Positions 17,260 through 25,446 of a DNA stretch of 64,000 nt are shown here, piece by piece. The DNA comes from Leptospirales bacterium (lineage in GTDB: Bacteria > Spirochaetota > Leptospiria > Leptospirales > Leptonemataceae): contig JAIBBM010000006.1 in the NCBI GenBank assembly GCA_019694685.1, forward strand, positions 60,464-124,463, given 5' to 3'. The first letter of the stretch is position 1; each line of letters opens with the position of its first letter. The notes under the pieces were generated by a model, which saw only the letters and a program-made list of their open reading frames with translations, had not been told where the DNA came from and did no database searches. Position numbers and translations under genes: made by a program.

Positions 17260-18405
17260 ATGGATTTTTCTTTGTCCAAAGAGCTCGTCGATTTTCGCGA
17301 ATCGGTGCGGCAATTCGCCATCCAGCACGTGAAGCCCACAGCGGAGCAGCGCGACCTGGACGAGCGCTGGGATCCCGATATCTGGAGAAAAATGGGTGAG
17401 TTCGGCCTACTTGGGCTGTGCTTTCCAGAGGAATATGGCGGCTCAGGTGCCGATTGCCTGACAACCACAGTGGCCACAGAGGCATTCGCAGAAGGCGCCA
17501 CGGACGGAGGACTCACTCTTGCCTGGGGTGCGCATACGATCATTGGCACTATGCCGATCGTTCTGTGCGGGACCAAAGAACAAAAGGAAAGATACGTGCC
17601 TAAGCTCGCCAGCGGCGAATGGGTGGCGGGCCTGGGTTTGACAGAACCAGGATCCGGTTCAGACGCCGCGGGAAGCATGGAGACTCGTGCGGAAAAAAAG
17701 GGGGATCGTTATATTCTTAACGGCGCCAAGATGTTCATCACAAACGGACCCATTGGAGATGTATTTACCGTGATGGCGGTTACGGACAAGAAGAAAGGAC
17801 CACTGGGGATCTCCGTCTTTCTCGTAGAGAAGAATTTTCCAGGCTTTCGCGTTGGGAAGAAACTCAAAAAGATGGGAATGCGATCGAGCACAACCAGCGA
17901 ACTTATTTTTGAAGATTGTGAAGTGCCCGCAGAAAACATGATCGAGAAACCTAACTCCGGATTTCTCAGAGTGGGCAAGGCCACTCTGGAATGGGAGCGT
18001 ACGGTTCTCGTCGCCAGTGCCATCGGATCTATGCATCATATGCTCGATGAATCGATCCGATATGCGAAAGCCCGCCGTCAATTTGGTGAACCCATCGCGC
18101 GCTTTCAGGCAATTCAAGAAAAGATCTCCAGGGTTCGCATGAAACTCGATGCGTCAAGATTGCTTCTATATAAGAGTGCAGTGATGAAAGACCAGGGAAA
18201 GCCCGCGCCCATCGAAAGTTCACTCGCAAAAGTACATGCGACCGAAGCAGTGATTGAAGCCGCCTACGAGATGGGACAAATCCACGGGGGCTATTGCTTT
18301 ATTCATGAATATCCGGTGGAGAGAGCATACCGCGATTGTAGACTGGGCACTCTGGGTGGCGGAACTTCTGAAGTGATGAGATCTATCATCGCGGCCAACC
18401 TGTGA
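17260..18405 (+). CDS. Acyl-CoA dehydrogenase
   Basis: This FAD flavoenzyme of 381 residues oxidises acyl-CoA to trans-2-enoyl-CoA and passes electrons to ETF. It has GLTEPGSGSDAAG, MFITNGPIGD, the RRQFGEPIARFQAIQEK signature and GGYCFIHEYPVERAYRD. In medium- and short-chain enzymes the catalytic Glu lies in EGT near the C-terminus, but here that motif reads GGGT. A Glu in TLEWERTVLV sits where isovaleryl-CoA and long-chain dehydrogenases carry theirs, so the enzyme probably belongs to that type. The second dehydrogenase starts 28 bases later, suggesting one operon. Confidence 0.93.
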   Translation: MDFSLSKELVDFRESVRQFAIQHVKPTAEQRDLDERWDPDIWRKMGEFGLLGLCFPEEYGGSGADCLTTTVATEAFAEGATDGGLTLAWGAHTIIGTMPIVLCGTKEQKERYVPKLASGEWVAGLGLTEPGSGSDAAGSMETRAEKKGDRYILNGAKMFITNGPIGDVFTVMAVTDKKKGPLGISVFLVEKNFPGFRVGKKLKKMGMRSSTTSELIFEDCEVPAENMIEKPNSGFLRVGKATLEWERTVLVASAIGSMHHMLDESIRYAKARRQFGEPIARFQAIQEKISRVRMKLDASRLLLYKSAVMKDQGKPAPIESSLAKVHATEAVIEAAYEMGQIHGGYCFIHEYPVERAYRDCRLGTLGGGTSEVMRSIIAANL

Positions 18406-18433
18406 GACATTCAAACGGAATTGTGGTGTAATT

Positions 18434-19648
18434 ATGGACTTTGAACTGAATCAAGAAGACAAAGAATTTGCGGAGCATTTCAGACGCTTCTGCGAAAAAG
18501 AGATTGGCGCTGTAGCCGGTGAAGTGGATGAATCTGGAAGTGTGCCGCGTTCGCATTACGAGGCGTTAGGTGCCATTGGCTACAATGGTCTCCTCCATCG
18601 CCGTGAATTCGGTGGGCAAGAAGCTTCCATTGTGCAGGCGACCGTTGCGCAGATGATTCTCGCGGAAGCTTGCGGCTCTACTTTCTTCTCTGTGGGTGCC
18701 TCCTGCGGCCTCTTCGGTGGGCCAGTGGCGTCCTATGCATCTGCAGCTCAAAAGAAATCCATTCTGCCAACCTTGCTTGCGGGAAAACTCATTGGATGCC
18801 TCGCGGTTACTGAGCCAGACACTGGTTCGGACGTAAGTGCCATTCGCACCCGTGCCAAACGGTCGGCCAACGGATTTGTTTTGAATGGGCAAAAAACATT
18901 CATTACGAACGCGCCCATCGGGGATTACGCAGTGGTTCTGGCGCGCCTTGGTGAGGAGAATGCGGATTCTAAGGGATCCTTGAGCTGCTTTCTGGTAGAC
19001 CTTCACCTTCCCGGTGTTACGCGAGGCAAGGCTATGCGAAAAATGGGGTTGCGTGCCTCTCCCACAGGAGAGTTGTTTTTTGACAATGTGGAACTTGCGG
19101 CCGAATCCCTCCTGGGTGCACCAGGCCAGGGCTTTCGCATGGTCATGGAAGCGTTCGCCATGGAACGGCTTGCTTTAGCGGCTTATTGCGTTGGTACCAT
19201 GAAAGCTTGCTTTGACGATTCACGTCGCTATTCGCGGGAAAGAAAGGCTTTCGGACGGCCCATTGCGAAGCACCAGAGCGTTGCATTCATGCTGGCAGAC
19301 ATCAAGACAAAGCTGGAAGCAGCCTATCTTTTGCTCATGGAAACAGCATGGCTCGTGGACCGACAGAGGGCAGAAGCAGTGGGTGGAAAGTCACCGTCCA
19401 GACTCATGCACAACGGTTACGTGATAGACATCAATGCTCGCGCTGCGGAAACAAAGCTTCTTGCTTCTACTTACGCGCGTGAGGTGACCAATCTCGCAGT
19501 GCAGGTTCACGGAGGTGCAGGCTACATGGAAGAGTATCGGGTGTGCAGATTGTATCGCGATATCAAGATCGCGGAAATTGGTGGAGGCACTTCAGAGATA
19601 CAGAAGCAGATCGTCGCTCACGCGGAAATCAAGCGCGTCGGTGTTTGA
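18434..19648 (+). CDS. Acyl-CoA dehydrogenase
   Basis: This is a second dehydrogenase of 404 residues, clearly diverged from its neighbour rather than a recent copy. It has AVTEPDTGSDVSAI, TFITNAPIGDYAV, RKAFGRPIAKHQSVAFMLADI and a C-terminal IAEIGGGTSEIQKQIVA. As in the first gene the C-terminal EGT is GGGT, and a Glu in FAMERLALAAY takes the isovaleryl-type catalytic position. The pair might act on different chain lengths or on branched acids, which the sequence cannot settle. Its stop codon overlaps the ATG of the outer-membrane protein gene (TGATG). Confidence 0.92.
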   Translation: MDFELNQEDKEFAEHFRRFCEKEIGAVAGEVDESGSVPRSHYEALGAIGYNGLLHRREFGGQEASIVQATVAQMILAEACGSTFFSVGASCGLFGGPVASYASAAQKKSILPTLLAGKLIGCLAVTEPDTGSDVSAIRTRAKRSANGFVLNGQKTFITNAPIGDYAVVLARLGEENADSKGSLSCFLVDLHLPGVTRGKAMRKMGLRASPTGELFFDNVELAAESLLGAPGQGFRMVMEAFAMERLALAAYCVGTMKACFDDSRRYSRERKAFGRPIAKHQSVAFMLADIKTKLEAAYLLLMETAWLVDRQRAEAVGGKSPSRLMHNGYVIDINARAAETKLLASTYAREVTNLAVQVHGGAGYMEEYRVCRLYRDIKIAEIGGGTSEIQKQIVAHAEIKRVGV

Positions 19649-20661
19649 TGATTCGCACGTGCGCATTTGCGATATGGACCTCACTCATCTTCGCATCTGC
19701 CGCGCATCTCTCTGCGGAAACTTCCATCACCGTTTCCATGGACCGCACGTGGAATGACGGCGAAACTGTTTTTGAAATTGGGTCTAAGCAACCGGACATC
19801 ACTGGAATCGCTGGCGGTTCTCGCATCACGTATCCCAGAGATTTTGCATACACGCGGATGGCTCTTGGTTTCTACTCAGGGAAAGTCGGCATTGATCTCG
19901 ATGTAGGAGCCACAGGGCACGCAGTGCGATCCGGCACAGGTAGAGATGAAGACTTCTTTTTGTATTCAACGTCTCGTGTTGATGGCGCCAAAGTCTCACT
20001 GCAGGATGGACGATTCAGTGACAGGACTCGTGTTTTTTCAGGCGGAAGAAACTGGGCCGACTCATCTGGCAAGACCGCGCTCGTCGAGTATCGAGCACGA
20101 CTGATCACAAACTACTTTCCGTGGTCTGACGCCAGTCCCTTTCACCGCGATTCAGGAACTTTTTTTGCACTCGGTTTTGAGCACATCTACTCCAAGTATA
20201 GAATCTATGATTCTATACAATACAACGTAGTGTCCGTCACTCCCACCAATCCATATCCCTTTAATTTAACCCCGATTGGGAGTGGTCTCTCGTTTACAAA
20301 CGTAAGCGGAGAACTGATGCTGGGTGCGGGCGTGGCGTTGTATCCATGGGAGGCAGTCGGGTTTTCTTTTTCTCTTTCGCCTTTGGTTGGTTATGCGAAC
20401 AGCCGCGACTATCATTCTTTGCGCGGCATCACATTCATTATGGAGAATGCTGGATCTGGTTTTCTGTATCAAATGGAGACAATGATTTTTCCCGCTGACC
20501 GTTTTCTTGTGCGATTGGGTGTGACCGGGCATAGGTTCTATGCAAGTGGAACCGTGAAGGCGCATGGACTTGATTTGCTGTACAATGTGCTGCCACCGCA
20601 GCAGATGTTTTTGAACACGAAGGAATGGGGTGCGAAGATCTCTTTGGAATATCTGCTTTAG
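19648..20661 (+). CDS. Outer-membrane beta-barrel-like protein
   Basis: The 337-residue product has a signal peptide (about 1-24, ending HLSAETS) and then alternating hydrophobic/polar strands rich in Gly, Tyr, Phe and Ser. It ends in a strand closing with SLEYLL. The overall look is a monomeric beta-barrel of about ten strands. The size and Tyr/Ser-rich loops recall omptin proteases, but I cannot place the omptin catalytic residues, so I do not assign that function. ATG 19648 overlaps the dehydrogenase TGA and gives a clean signal peptide. A link to fatty-acid uptake is suggested only by that coupling. Confidence 0.65.
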   Translation: MIRTCAFAIWTSLIFASAAHLSAETSITVSMDRTWNDGETVFEIGSKQPDITGIAGGSRITYPRDFAYTRMALGFYSGKVGIDLDVGATGHAVRSGTGRDEDFFLYSTSRVDGAKVSLQDGRFSDRTRVFSGGRNWADSSGKTALVEYRARLITNYFPWSDASPFHRDSGTFFALGFEHIYSKYRIYDSIQYNVVSVTPTNPYPFNLTPIGSGLSFTNVSGELMLGAGVALYPWEAVGFSFSLSPLVGYANSRDYHSLRGITFIMENAGSGFLYQMETMIFPADRFLVRLGVTGHRFYASGTVKAHGLDLLYNVLPPQQMFLNTKEWGAKISLEYLL

Positions 20662-20662
20662 A

Positions 20663-21466
20663 TCAGCCCGGTGTTCTTTCCACTTTCAAATCAAATTTCA
20701 TTTCTTTGACCTGGTCTACTTTGCCATCCAAAAGATAGCGCACACTTTTGCATCCGATTGCGGATGCGAAGATAGATTCCGTGAGCGATTGAAAATAACG
20801 GTCCAGCAATACTGCCTTTTCGCCTATCTTTGTACGATTGCGAGTGTACTGTTCTGTTTCTACGCGAAGAGTTTCCGAACGAAAGTCCAGAATGCAACTT
20901 TTCTCTTTCGTGACCCATACTTTCCTGATCGCGAATGCGTAATCGGGAAGGTTGGCAACCGGAGCAGAAGTGTCGTGAATTCCTGCCGTTTCCGAAACTG
21001 TTCGTGCGAGTGCTTCTAGATTGTGTTCCAGCGAATCGTTCAGGCGAAGCTTCCGCGTAACCGAAATGATGGCATCCCCTTCTGCTGGAAACATGCGCAG
21101 TGAAACCGCACTGCGGGAGTCGGAAGCAGGCCTGGTGACTCCCCAGACTGGAATTAGAAGAGCGAAAGGATTTGTGCGCCCGAGAATGCAGACTGCGCTG
21201 AAACCCAGGGCAAAGCACCAGAGAAAGGTTAGCTTGCGCAATGGCCCGCCATCTACGGAGGCCAGTTTAGCAAAGAAACCCACCACGTGACCGGGAACGG
21301 CTTTGAGCCTGGCAGGGAGGGCTCGCGCCTCCGATTGAATAACAGGCCACGAATCCTTCGCCGCCTGGCGAATGGTAGAGGGCAATTCACGGACCGTCTG
21401 AATGATTCTTGCGGACCATTCTGGCCAGCGTTTGCGGAAATCTTCCTTGAGTTCGCCAAACTTCAT
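20663..21466 (-). CDS. Membrane-anchored GerMN-like domain protein
   Basis: The 267-residue protein has an amphipathic helical N-terminus (1-75), a transmembrane helix (about 78-108) and an exported C-terminal domain. That domain resembles GerMN: VSLRMFPAEGD, LEHNLEALARTV, CILDFRSETLR, and the characteristic ending CKSVRYLLDGKV, close to the family's VRFLVDGK. GerMN occurs in the spore germination protein GerM and in LpqB, and also in non-sporulating bacteria with unknown role. It is divergent from the membrane protein at 21518 and ends two bases from the outer-membrane protein gene on the other strand. Confidence 0.6.
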   Translation of the reverse strand: MKFGELKEDFRKRWPEWSARIIQTVRELPSTIRQAAKDSWPVIQSEARALPARLKAVPGHVVGFFAKLASVDGGPLRKLTFLWCFALGFSAVCILGRTNPFALLIPVWGVTRPASDSRSAVSLRMFPAEGDAIISVTRKLRLNDSLEHNLEALARTVSETAGIHDTSAPVANLPDYAFAIRKVWVTKEKSCILDFRSETLRVETEQYTRNRTKIGEKAVLLDRYFQSLTESIFASAIGCKSVRYLLDGKVDQVKEMKFDLKVERTPG

Positions 21467-21517
21467 GCTCTTGTAAACTTTATTGTCCGCATTTGTGCGT
21501 CGACCAAATTGCGTCTC

Positions 21518-22261
21518 ATGTCCGTCGAAAAGTCTGTCAAAGAAATCCGCGCTACCGGGCTCCTGGTGGTCTTCGCAGCCCTGTGCACTGCCCTTTCTGC
21601 CGGGATCATCACCGCCGTGGCTGGATCGCCAAAGCCAAATCCTGGAAGCGCATTCCAGAATGCCATCGTTGAGTTTGAGCTGGCTGTGAATTCGCGGGAA
21701 GTGCAGGCCGTTCTTAGCCAGCCGACTGAGGAACTGGCACGAGCCAGACGAACTCAGTTCAACTACCTAAATTACGCAGACTATCTGTTCATGGTATGCT
21801 ACAGTGCTCTGAATGCCACGATCTTTCTGTATGTGGCGGCGCTCAATCGTTCGCGTTTCAGAGAGCGGTTTGTAGGAAACGCATTCATCCGATTTGGACT
21901 GCTTTTGTCTTTCCTGATGCTCGCAGGTGATGCGCTTGAGAACGTTCAACTTCTAAGACTCACTTCTATGCCCGAACCTGAGATGAGTTCCACGATCAAG
22001 GCATTGATCATTTTCACGCGCATCAAGTGGGGCGCCCTATTTACTGCCGCGATCTTGTTGGGCCTCGCGTATGCTTCTTACTCCGGAAGGACGGGTTTGC
22101 TTTTCGTAGGGTTTCTTTACGCGACCGCCGGGTCCATCGGCATTATGTCCCTGATTGTTTTGAGCGGAAGGCCGCTATGCGAATGGGGAACCTTGCTGCT
22201 TGCCGTGGCCTGGCTGGTGTCCGCAGTGCACGCAGGTGTCAGAACGTTTCGCCGCGCTTAG
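21518..22261 (+). CDS. Integral membrane protein of unknown function
   Basis: The 247-residue protein has about six hydrophobic segments: one near the N-terminus, then a loop of about 70 residues (AFQNAIVEFELAVNSREVQ), then five more towards the C-terminus, ending in a basic tail (GVRTFRRA). I do not recognise the family. ATG 21518 is chosen because the upstream codons in frame lie antisense to the GerMN-like gene and encode no sensible N-terminus. It stands alone between a divergent gene and the tRNA pair. Confidence 0.65.
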   Translation: MSVEKSVKEIRATGLLVVFAALCTALSAGIITAVAGSPKPNPGSAFQNAIVEFELAVNSREVQAVLSQPTEELARARRTQFNYLNYADYLFMVCYSALNATIFLYVAALNRSRFRERFVGNAFIRFGLLLSFLMLAGDALENVQLLRLTSMPEPEMSSTIKALIIFTRIKWGALFTAAILLGLAYASYSGRTGLLFVGFLYATAGSIGIMSLIVLSGRPLCEWGTLLLAVAWLVSAVHAGVRTFRRA

Positions 22262-22309
22262 TACCATTTGCTTGACCCTGGGGGCCTGATTGCATCCCTT
22301 GGTTTCTAC

Positions 22310-22382
22310 GCTGCCTTAGCTCAGCTGGTAGAGCAACTGATTTGTAATCAGTAGGTCGTGGGTTCGAAGCCTACAGGCAGCA
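22310..22382 (+). tRNA. tRNA-Thr (anticodon TGT)
   Basis: The 73 bases fold as a complete cloverleaf. The acceptor stem is GCTGCCT/AGGCAGC with discriminator A, the anticodon stem ACTGA/TCAGT encloses loop TTTGTAA with anticodon TGT, and the T-arm contains GTGGGTTCGAAGCCTAC. The CCA end is not encoded. It reads ACA (and other ACN) codons. A tRNA-Tyr follows three bases later, so the two are probably one transcript. Confidence 0.96.
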
Positions 22383-22385
22383 TAT

Positions 22386-22468
22386 GGGCAGATTCCCGAG
22401 TGGCTAAAGGGACCAGACTGTAAATCTGGCGGCATTCGCCTTCGGAGGTTCGAATCCTCCTCTGCCCA
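22386..22468 (+). tRNA. tRNA-Tyr (anticodon GTA)
   Basis: This class II tRNA of 83 bases has acceptor stem GGGCAGA/TCTGCCC with discriminator A, anticodon stem CCAGA/TCTGG with loop CTGTAAA (anticodon GTA), a long variable arm (GGCATTCGCCTTC region) and a T-arm with GGTTCGAATCC. CCA is not encoded. The long variable arm is normal for bacterial tRNA-Tyr. It follows tRNA-Thr and precedes the SPFH gene by 49 bases. Confidence 0.96.
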
Positions 22469-22517
22469 GATTCCAAAACGGGTTTACTTTTTTTCCACAT
22501 GAAGCTATAAGAGCCGA

Positions 22518-23582
22518 ATGCTTGGAATTCGCTACATCAAGACTCGCCCCACAGAATACGTTATGCTCTTTCGCGGTGGTAAGCTGCGAAAACACGGAGC
22601 TGGTCTTGCCTTCTTCTACTACGCGCCTTCTTCCAGTGTTGTGATTCTTCCGGCAGAGAGCCGTGATATTCCGTTCATTTTCAATGAAGTCTCAAACGAC
22701 TTCCAGGAAATCACAATCCAGGGTCAGGCTACCTATCGCGTACGCGATCCAGAAAAGCTCGCAGCACTTCTTGACTTTTCCGTGGATGTGTTTTCGAATT
22801 ATACAGGCGACGGAGCAGAGAAGCTTGGCGTGCGCGTTACGAATTCCGTTCAGCTGGCCATTCGCGAAAAATTTAAAGAGATGAGTCTGCGCGATGCCCT
22901 TGCAGGTGCGTCCGCGCTCGTTCAACACGCTGCGGGTAAGCTCAAGTCCAGTGAACTTCTGTCAGCCCTTGGAATTGAAATACTTGATCTTTCTATACTA
23001 AAGATCGCGCCCACTCCTGATATGTCCAGGGCCCTGGAAGCCTCCGCGCGCGAAAAGCTCTACAAAGAGGCAGACGATGCGATTTATGAACGTCGCAACT
23101 CAGCGGTGGAGCAAGAACGCCGGATTAAGGAAAACGAACTTCAAACTCAGATTGCTATCGAAGAAAAGAATCGCAAGATTCGAGAAGAACAGATGAACGC
23201 TGAGATTGCGGTACAGGAAAAACAGCGCGCCGTAGAAGAAGAAAAGATGAAGACCGTGGAATCCGTGGAAAGAAAAAAAGCGGAGATTGAAGACCAGAAG
23301 ATGCTATCGCGCACTGCACTCGAGGAAAAGAAGCGCAAGCTCGTGGAAGTGGAAGTGCAAAACAACATTCAATACGCGAAAGCTCGTGCCGAATCAATGC
23401 GACTAGAACTCGAAGCAGTGATGAAGCTGCCGCCAGATGTTCTTGAGGTATTGATGGCCAATCAAATGCAATCGCGCAAACTGATCAGTCGCGCCATGCG
23501 CGATCTTGCCAAAAATGCTCAGAAGATTGGCACATTGAACATCACGCCGGATTTACTGCAGAACTTGCTCAAAGACGAATGA
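22518..23582 (+). CDS. SPFH/band-7 domain protein with long coiled coil
   Basis: The 354-residue protein lacks the usual N-terminal transmembrane helix. It begins directly with an SPFH-like domain (about 10-185; YVMLFRGGKLRKHGAG, EITIQGQATYRVRDPEKLA). A highly charged helical coiled coil follows (about 190-300), very rich in Glu/Lys/Arg with a repeated EEK pattern, and then a C-terminal helical tail. SPFH proteins oligomerise into rings or scaffolds, often on membranes. Its stop overlaps the start of an NAD-kinase-like gene (ATGA), so the two are translated together. The partner and target are unknown. Confidence 0.8.
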   Translation: MLGIRYIKTRPTEYVMLFRGGKLRKHGAGLAFFYYAPSSSVVILPAESRDIPFIFNEVSNDFQEITIQGQATYRVRDPEKLAALLDFSVDVFSNYTGDGAEKLGVRVTNSVQLAIREKFKEMSLRDALAGASALVQHAAGKLKSSELLSALGIEILDLSILKIAPTPDMSRALEASAREKLYKEADDAIYERRNSAVEQERRIKENELQTQIAIEEKNRKIREEQMNAEIAVQEKQRAVEEEKMKTVESVERKKAEIEDQKMLSRTALEEKKRKLVEVEVQNNIQYAKARAESMRLELEAVMKLPPDVLEVLMANQMQSRKLISRAMRDLAKNAQKIGTLNITPDLLQNLLKDE

Positions 23583-24511
23583 CCACTGTTGAAAAAGCCG
23601 TTGTAGTCACGCGGCCCACGAGGCTGCAGGAATCAGTCAAGAGATACAACACAAAGGCGCAGGCCAAGTTTTACGTAGAAAAACGCGGCCAATCCTTCCA
23701 GGACTACGAACTCGAAGAAGATATCTATGAGCATTCGCGAGATCATGTACTCAAGGCAATTCCGCGGGATCTAAAAATCCAAATCGTGGATCGAAACTTC
23801 CTTCCCAACTATCTTTTTTCTCCAAAGGATTTGATCATTTGTCTGGGACAGGATGGGCTGGTGGTCAACACGGCGAAATACCTTGAAGGCCAACCCGTGA
23901 TCGCCATCAATCCAGACCCCGATCGCTTTGATGGAGTTCTTTTACCCTTTTTGCCGGATCAGACGGAGGCGGCAGTGCAGGCCGTCATGAATGGAAAGTT
24001 TCAGGCGAGAAACCTCACCATGGCCCGCGTAGATATGAACGACGGGCAGAAGTTGTACGCATTCAACGATCTTTTTATCGGGCCCAGGTCGCACATAACA
24101 GCTCGTTATACGATTCATGATGGTGAACGCTCAGAAAGACAAATGTCAAGCGGCATTCTCGTGGCCACTCCTGCGGGCAGCACGGGCTGGATCAGTTCGC
24201 TCTTCAACCAGACCAGGGGCATTGCTCGATTTCAAGGGGACGGTTCCCCCCTGGCGGGAATGCGTCTGGAATGGGAGGATCAGAAGCTGGTCTACATGGT
24301 TCGTGAACCTTTCGCAAGCAAATGGAGTAAGACTGAAATGGTGGCCGGAGTCATTGAGGGCACAAACAGCATCAGTGTGGAAAGTCACATGTCTGAATCC
24401 GGTGTTATCTTCTCCGATGGAATGGAATCTGATTTCATTCAATTCAACACGGGCTCCGTGGCGCGCATTGGCATTGCGGAAAAATCCACCACGCTTGTTG
24501 TGAAGTTCTAG
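23579..24511 (+). CDS. NAD kinase-superfamily protein with altered GGDG motif
   Basis: The 310-residue protein resembles ATP-NAD kinases. The nucleotide loop reads ICLGQDGLVVNTAKYL (canonical GGDGT), and the NAD-side motifs are AFNDLFIG (canonical NE/ND) and SSGILVATPAGSTGW (canonical TPTGSTAY). The second Gly of GGDG is Gln and the Thr after it is Leu, while the Asp is kept. It may still be an NAD(H) kinase of the more divergent NADK2-like group, or a relative that binds but does not phosphorylate. It is translationally coupled to the SPFH protein. Whether the genome also has a canonical nadK cannot be seen here. Confidence 0.7.
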   Translation: MTTVEKAVVVTRPTRLQESVKRYNTKAQAKFYVEKRGQSFQDYELEEDIYEHSRDHVLKAIPRDLKIQIVDRNFLPNYLFSPKDLIICLGQDGLVVNTAKYLEGQPVIAINPDPDRFDGVLLPFLPDQTEAAVQAVMNGKFQARNLTMARVDMNDGQKLYAFNDLFIGPRSHITARYTIHDGERSERQMSSGILVATPAGSTGWISSLFNQTRGIARFQGDGSPLAGMRLEWEDQKLVYMVREPFASKWSKTEMVAGVIEGTNSISVESHMSESGVIFSDGMESDFIQFNTGSVARIGIAEKSTTLVVKF

Positions 24512-24528
24512 TCTGGCTTACGTATTCT

Positions 24529-25446
24529 TCAATTCTCGAGGTAGGTTGCGTCTTCGCGCGCTTGATTGCAGGCAGCTCTCGCTGCAGGAGGAAGTCGCAT
24601 ATTTTCCAGGCGAATCCGATCTCCTTTCTGACTCATGTATTGTCTGTAAATACACACGGGCTCCAGCAGATTGGAATTGCAGTATTTTTGAGCCTCTGCG
24701 TTTGAATCGATGAGCTGTCTGGCAGAGCGAAACAACCCTTTGTCTTCCGACGCAAGTTTGCTAAGAGTCTGAAGCATAATCGATGTATTTCCAGCGCATG
24801 CAATGGTGTAGTCGGACACCGCAAATCCAGGAGGGCTCAAAATACGCACGTTGTCCTTCGAGTCTATTCGGGAAAGTTTCTGTGAATCGTCTGTCCAGAG
24901 AGCGGACGCTTCTGTCTGAACAGACAGAGAGCTTCGCATAAGCAGTGTTATGCCGGCAGGACAAGCGAATGTGTCTGTGCGATCACCGTCCAGAAAAGAC
25001 ACATGGTCTTTGACGACTTCTCCGTCCTTGAGAATTCGCGGAGTGATTGAATCCGGGCCTGAATTTGAATCTGGATTGTAAGAGGAGAGTTGAATTTCGA
25101 ATTCGTCTTCCCCGTCAACGAGTCGTTGTTTCTCCGGTTGCAAGGCCACTGGAAAGGGCGTAATTTTGTCATCCCAGACCACGTCCCTCTCAACGAAGTA
25201 CAGTACGATCTTGCCTTTGCACGGAGGACTGAAGAGCAGATCGTAGAGACCCGCCCGCATGATGAGATCATTTTCGCAAAATACATTCCATCCGAATTCA
25301 GGATCACTGAAAGTATCTTTATTTTCCTGGTATGTTTCCGGGCTAATGAAAGCTTTCTTGACTTTGAACTGAGTCCAGGGTTCCCCCATGACGGGCACTG
25401 CCAGGAGAAGATACCCAATGGCCAGGAGAAACGGTTGCGGCCTCAT
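24529..25446 (-). CDS. Secreted hypothetical protein
   Basis: The 305-residue product has a signal peptide (MRPQPFLLAIGYLLLAVPVMGEPW, cleavage after VMG or nearby). The mature part contains several cysteines (FCEND, SPPCKG, FACPAG, IACAG, KYCNSN, PVCIY, AACNQ), consistent with disulfides in the periplasm or at the surface. I recognise no domain. It overlaps rarA upstream by ATGA, which suggests co-transcription, although a functional link between a secreted protein and a replication ATPase is not obvious. Confidence 0.65.
   Translation of the reverse strand: MRPQPFLLAIGYLLLAVPVMGEPWTQFKVKKAFISPETYQENKDTFSDPEFGWNVFCENDLIMRAGLYDLLFSPPCKGKIVLYFVERDVVWDDKITPFPVALQPEKQRLVDGEDEFEIQLSSYNPDSNSGPDSITPRILKDGEVVKDHVSFLDGDRTDTFACPAGITLLMRSSLSVQTEASALWTDDSQKLSRIDSKDNVRILSPPGFAVSDYTIACAGNTSIMLQTLSKLASEDKGLFRSARQLIDSNAEAQKYCNSNLLEPVCIYRQYMSQKGDRIRLENMRLPPAARAACNQAREDATYLEN

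Noticed and set aside
22272..22277. TTGACC as -35 of the tRNA pair
   Set aside because: No acceptable -10 hexamer lies 15-19 bases downstream.
22488..22494. T-run after tRNA-Tyr as an intrinsic terminator
   Set aside because: There is no stable stem directly before the seven T; only a four-base pairing with a two-base loop could form.
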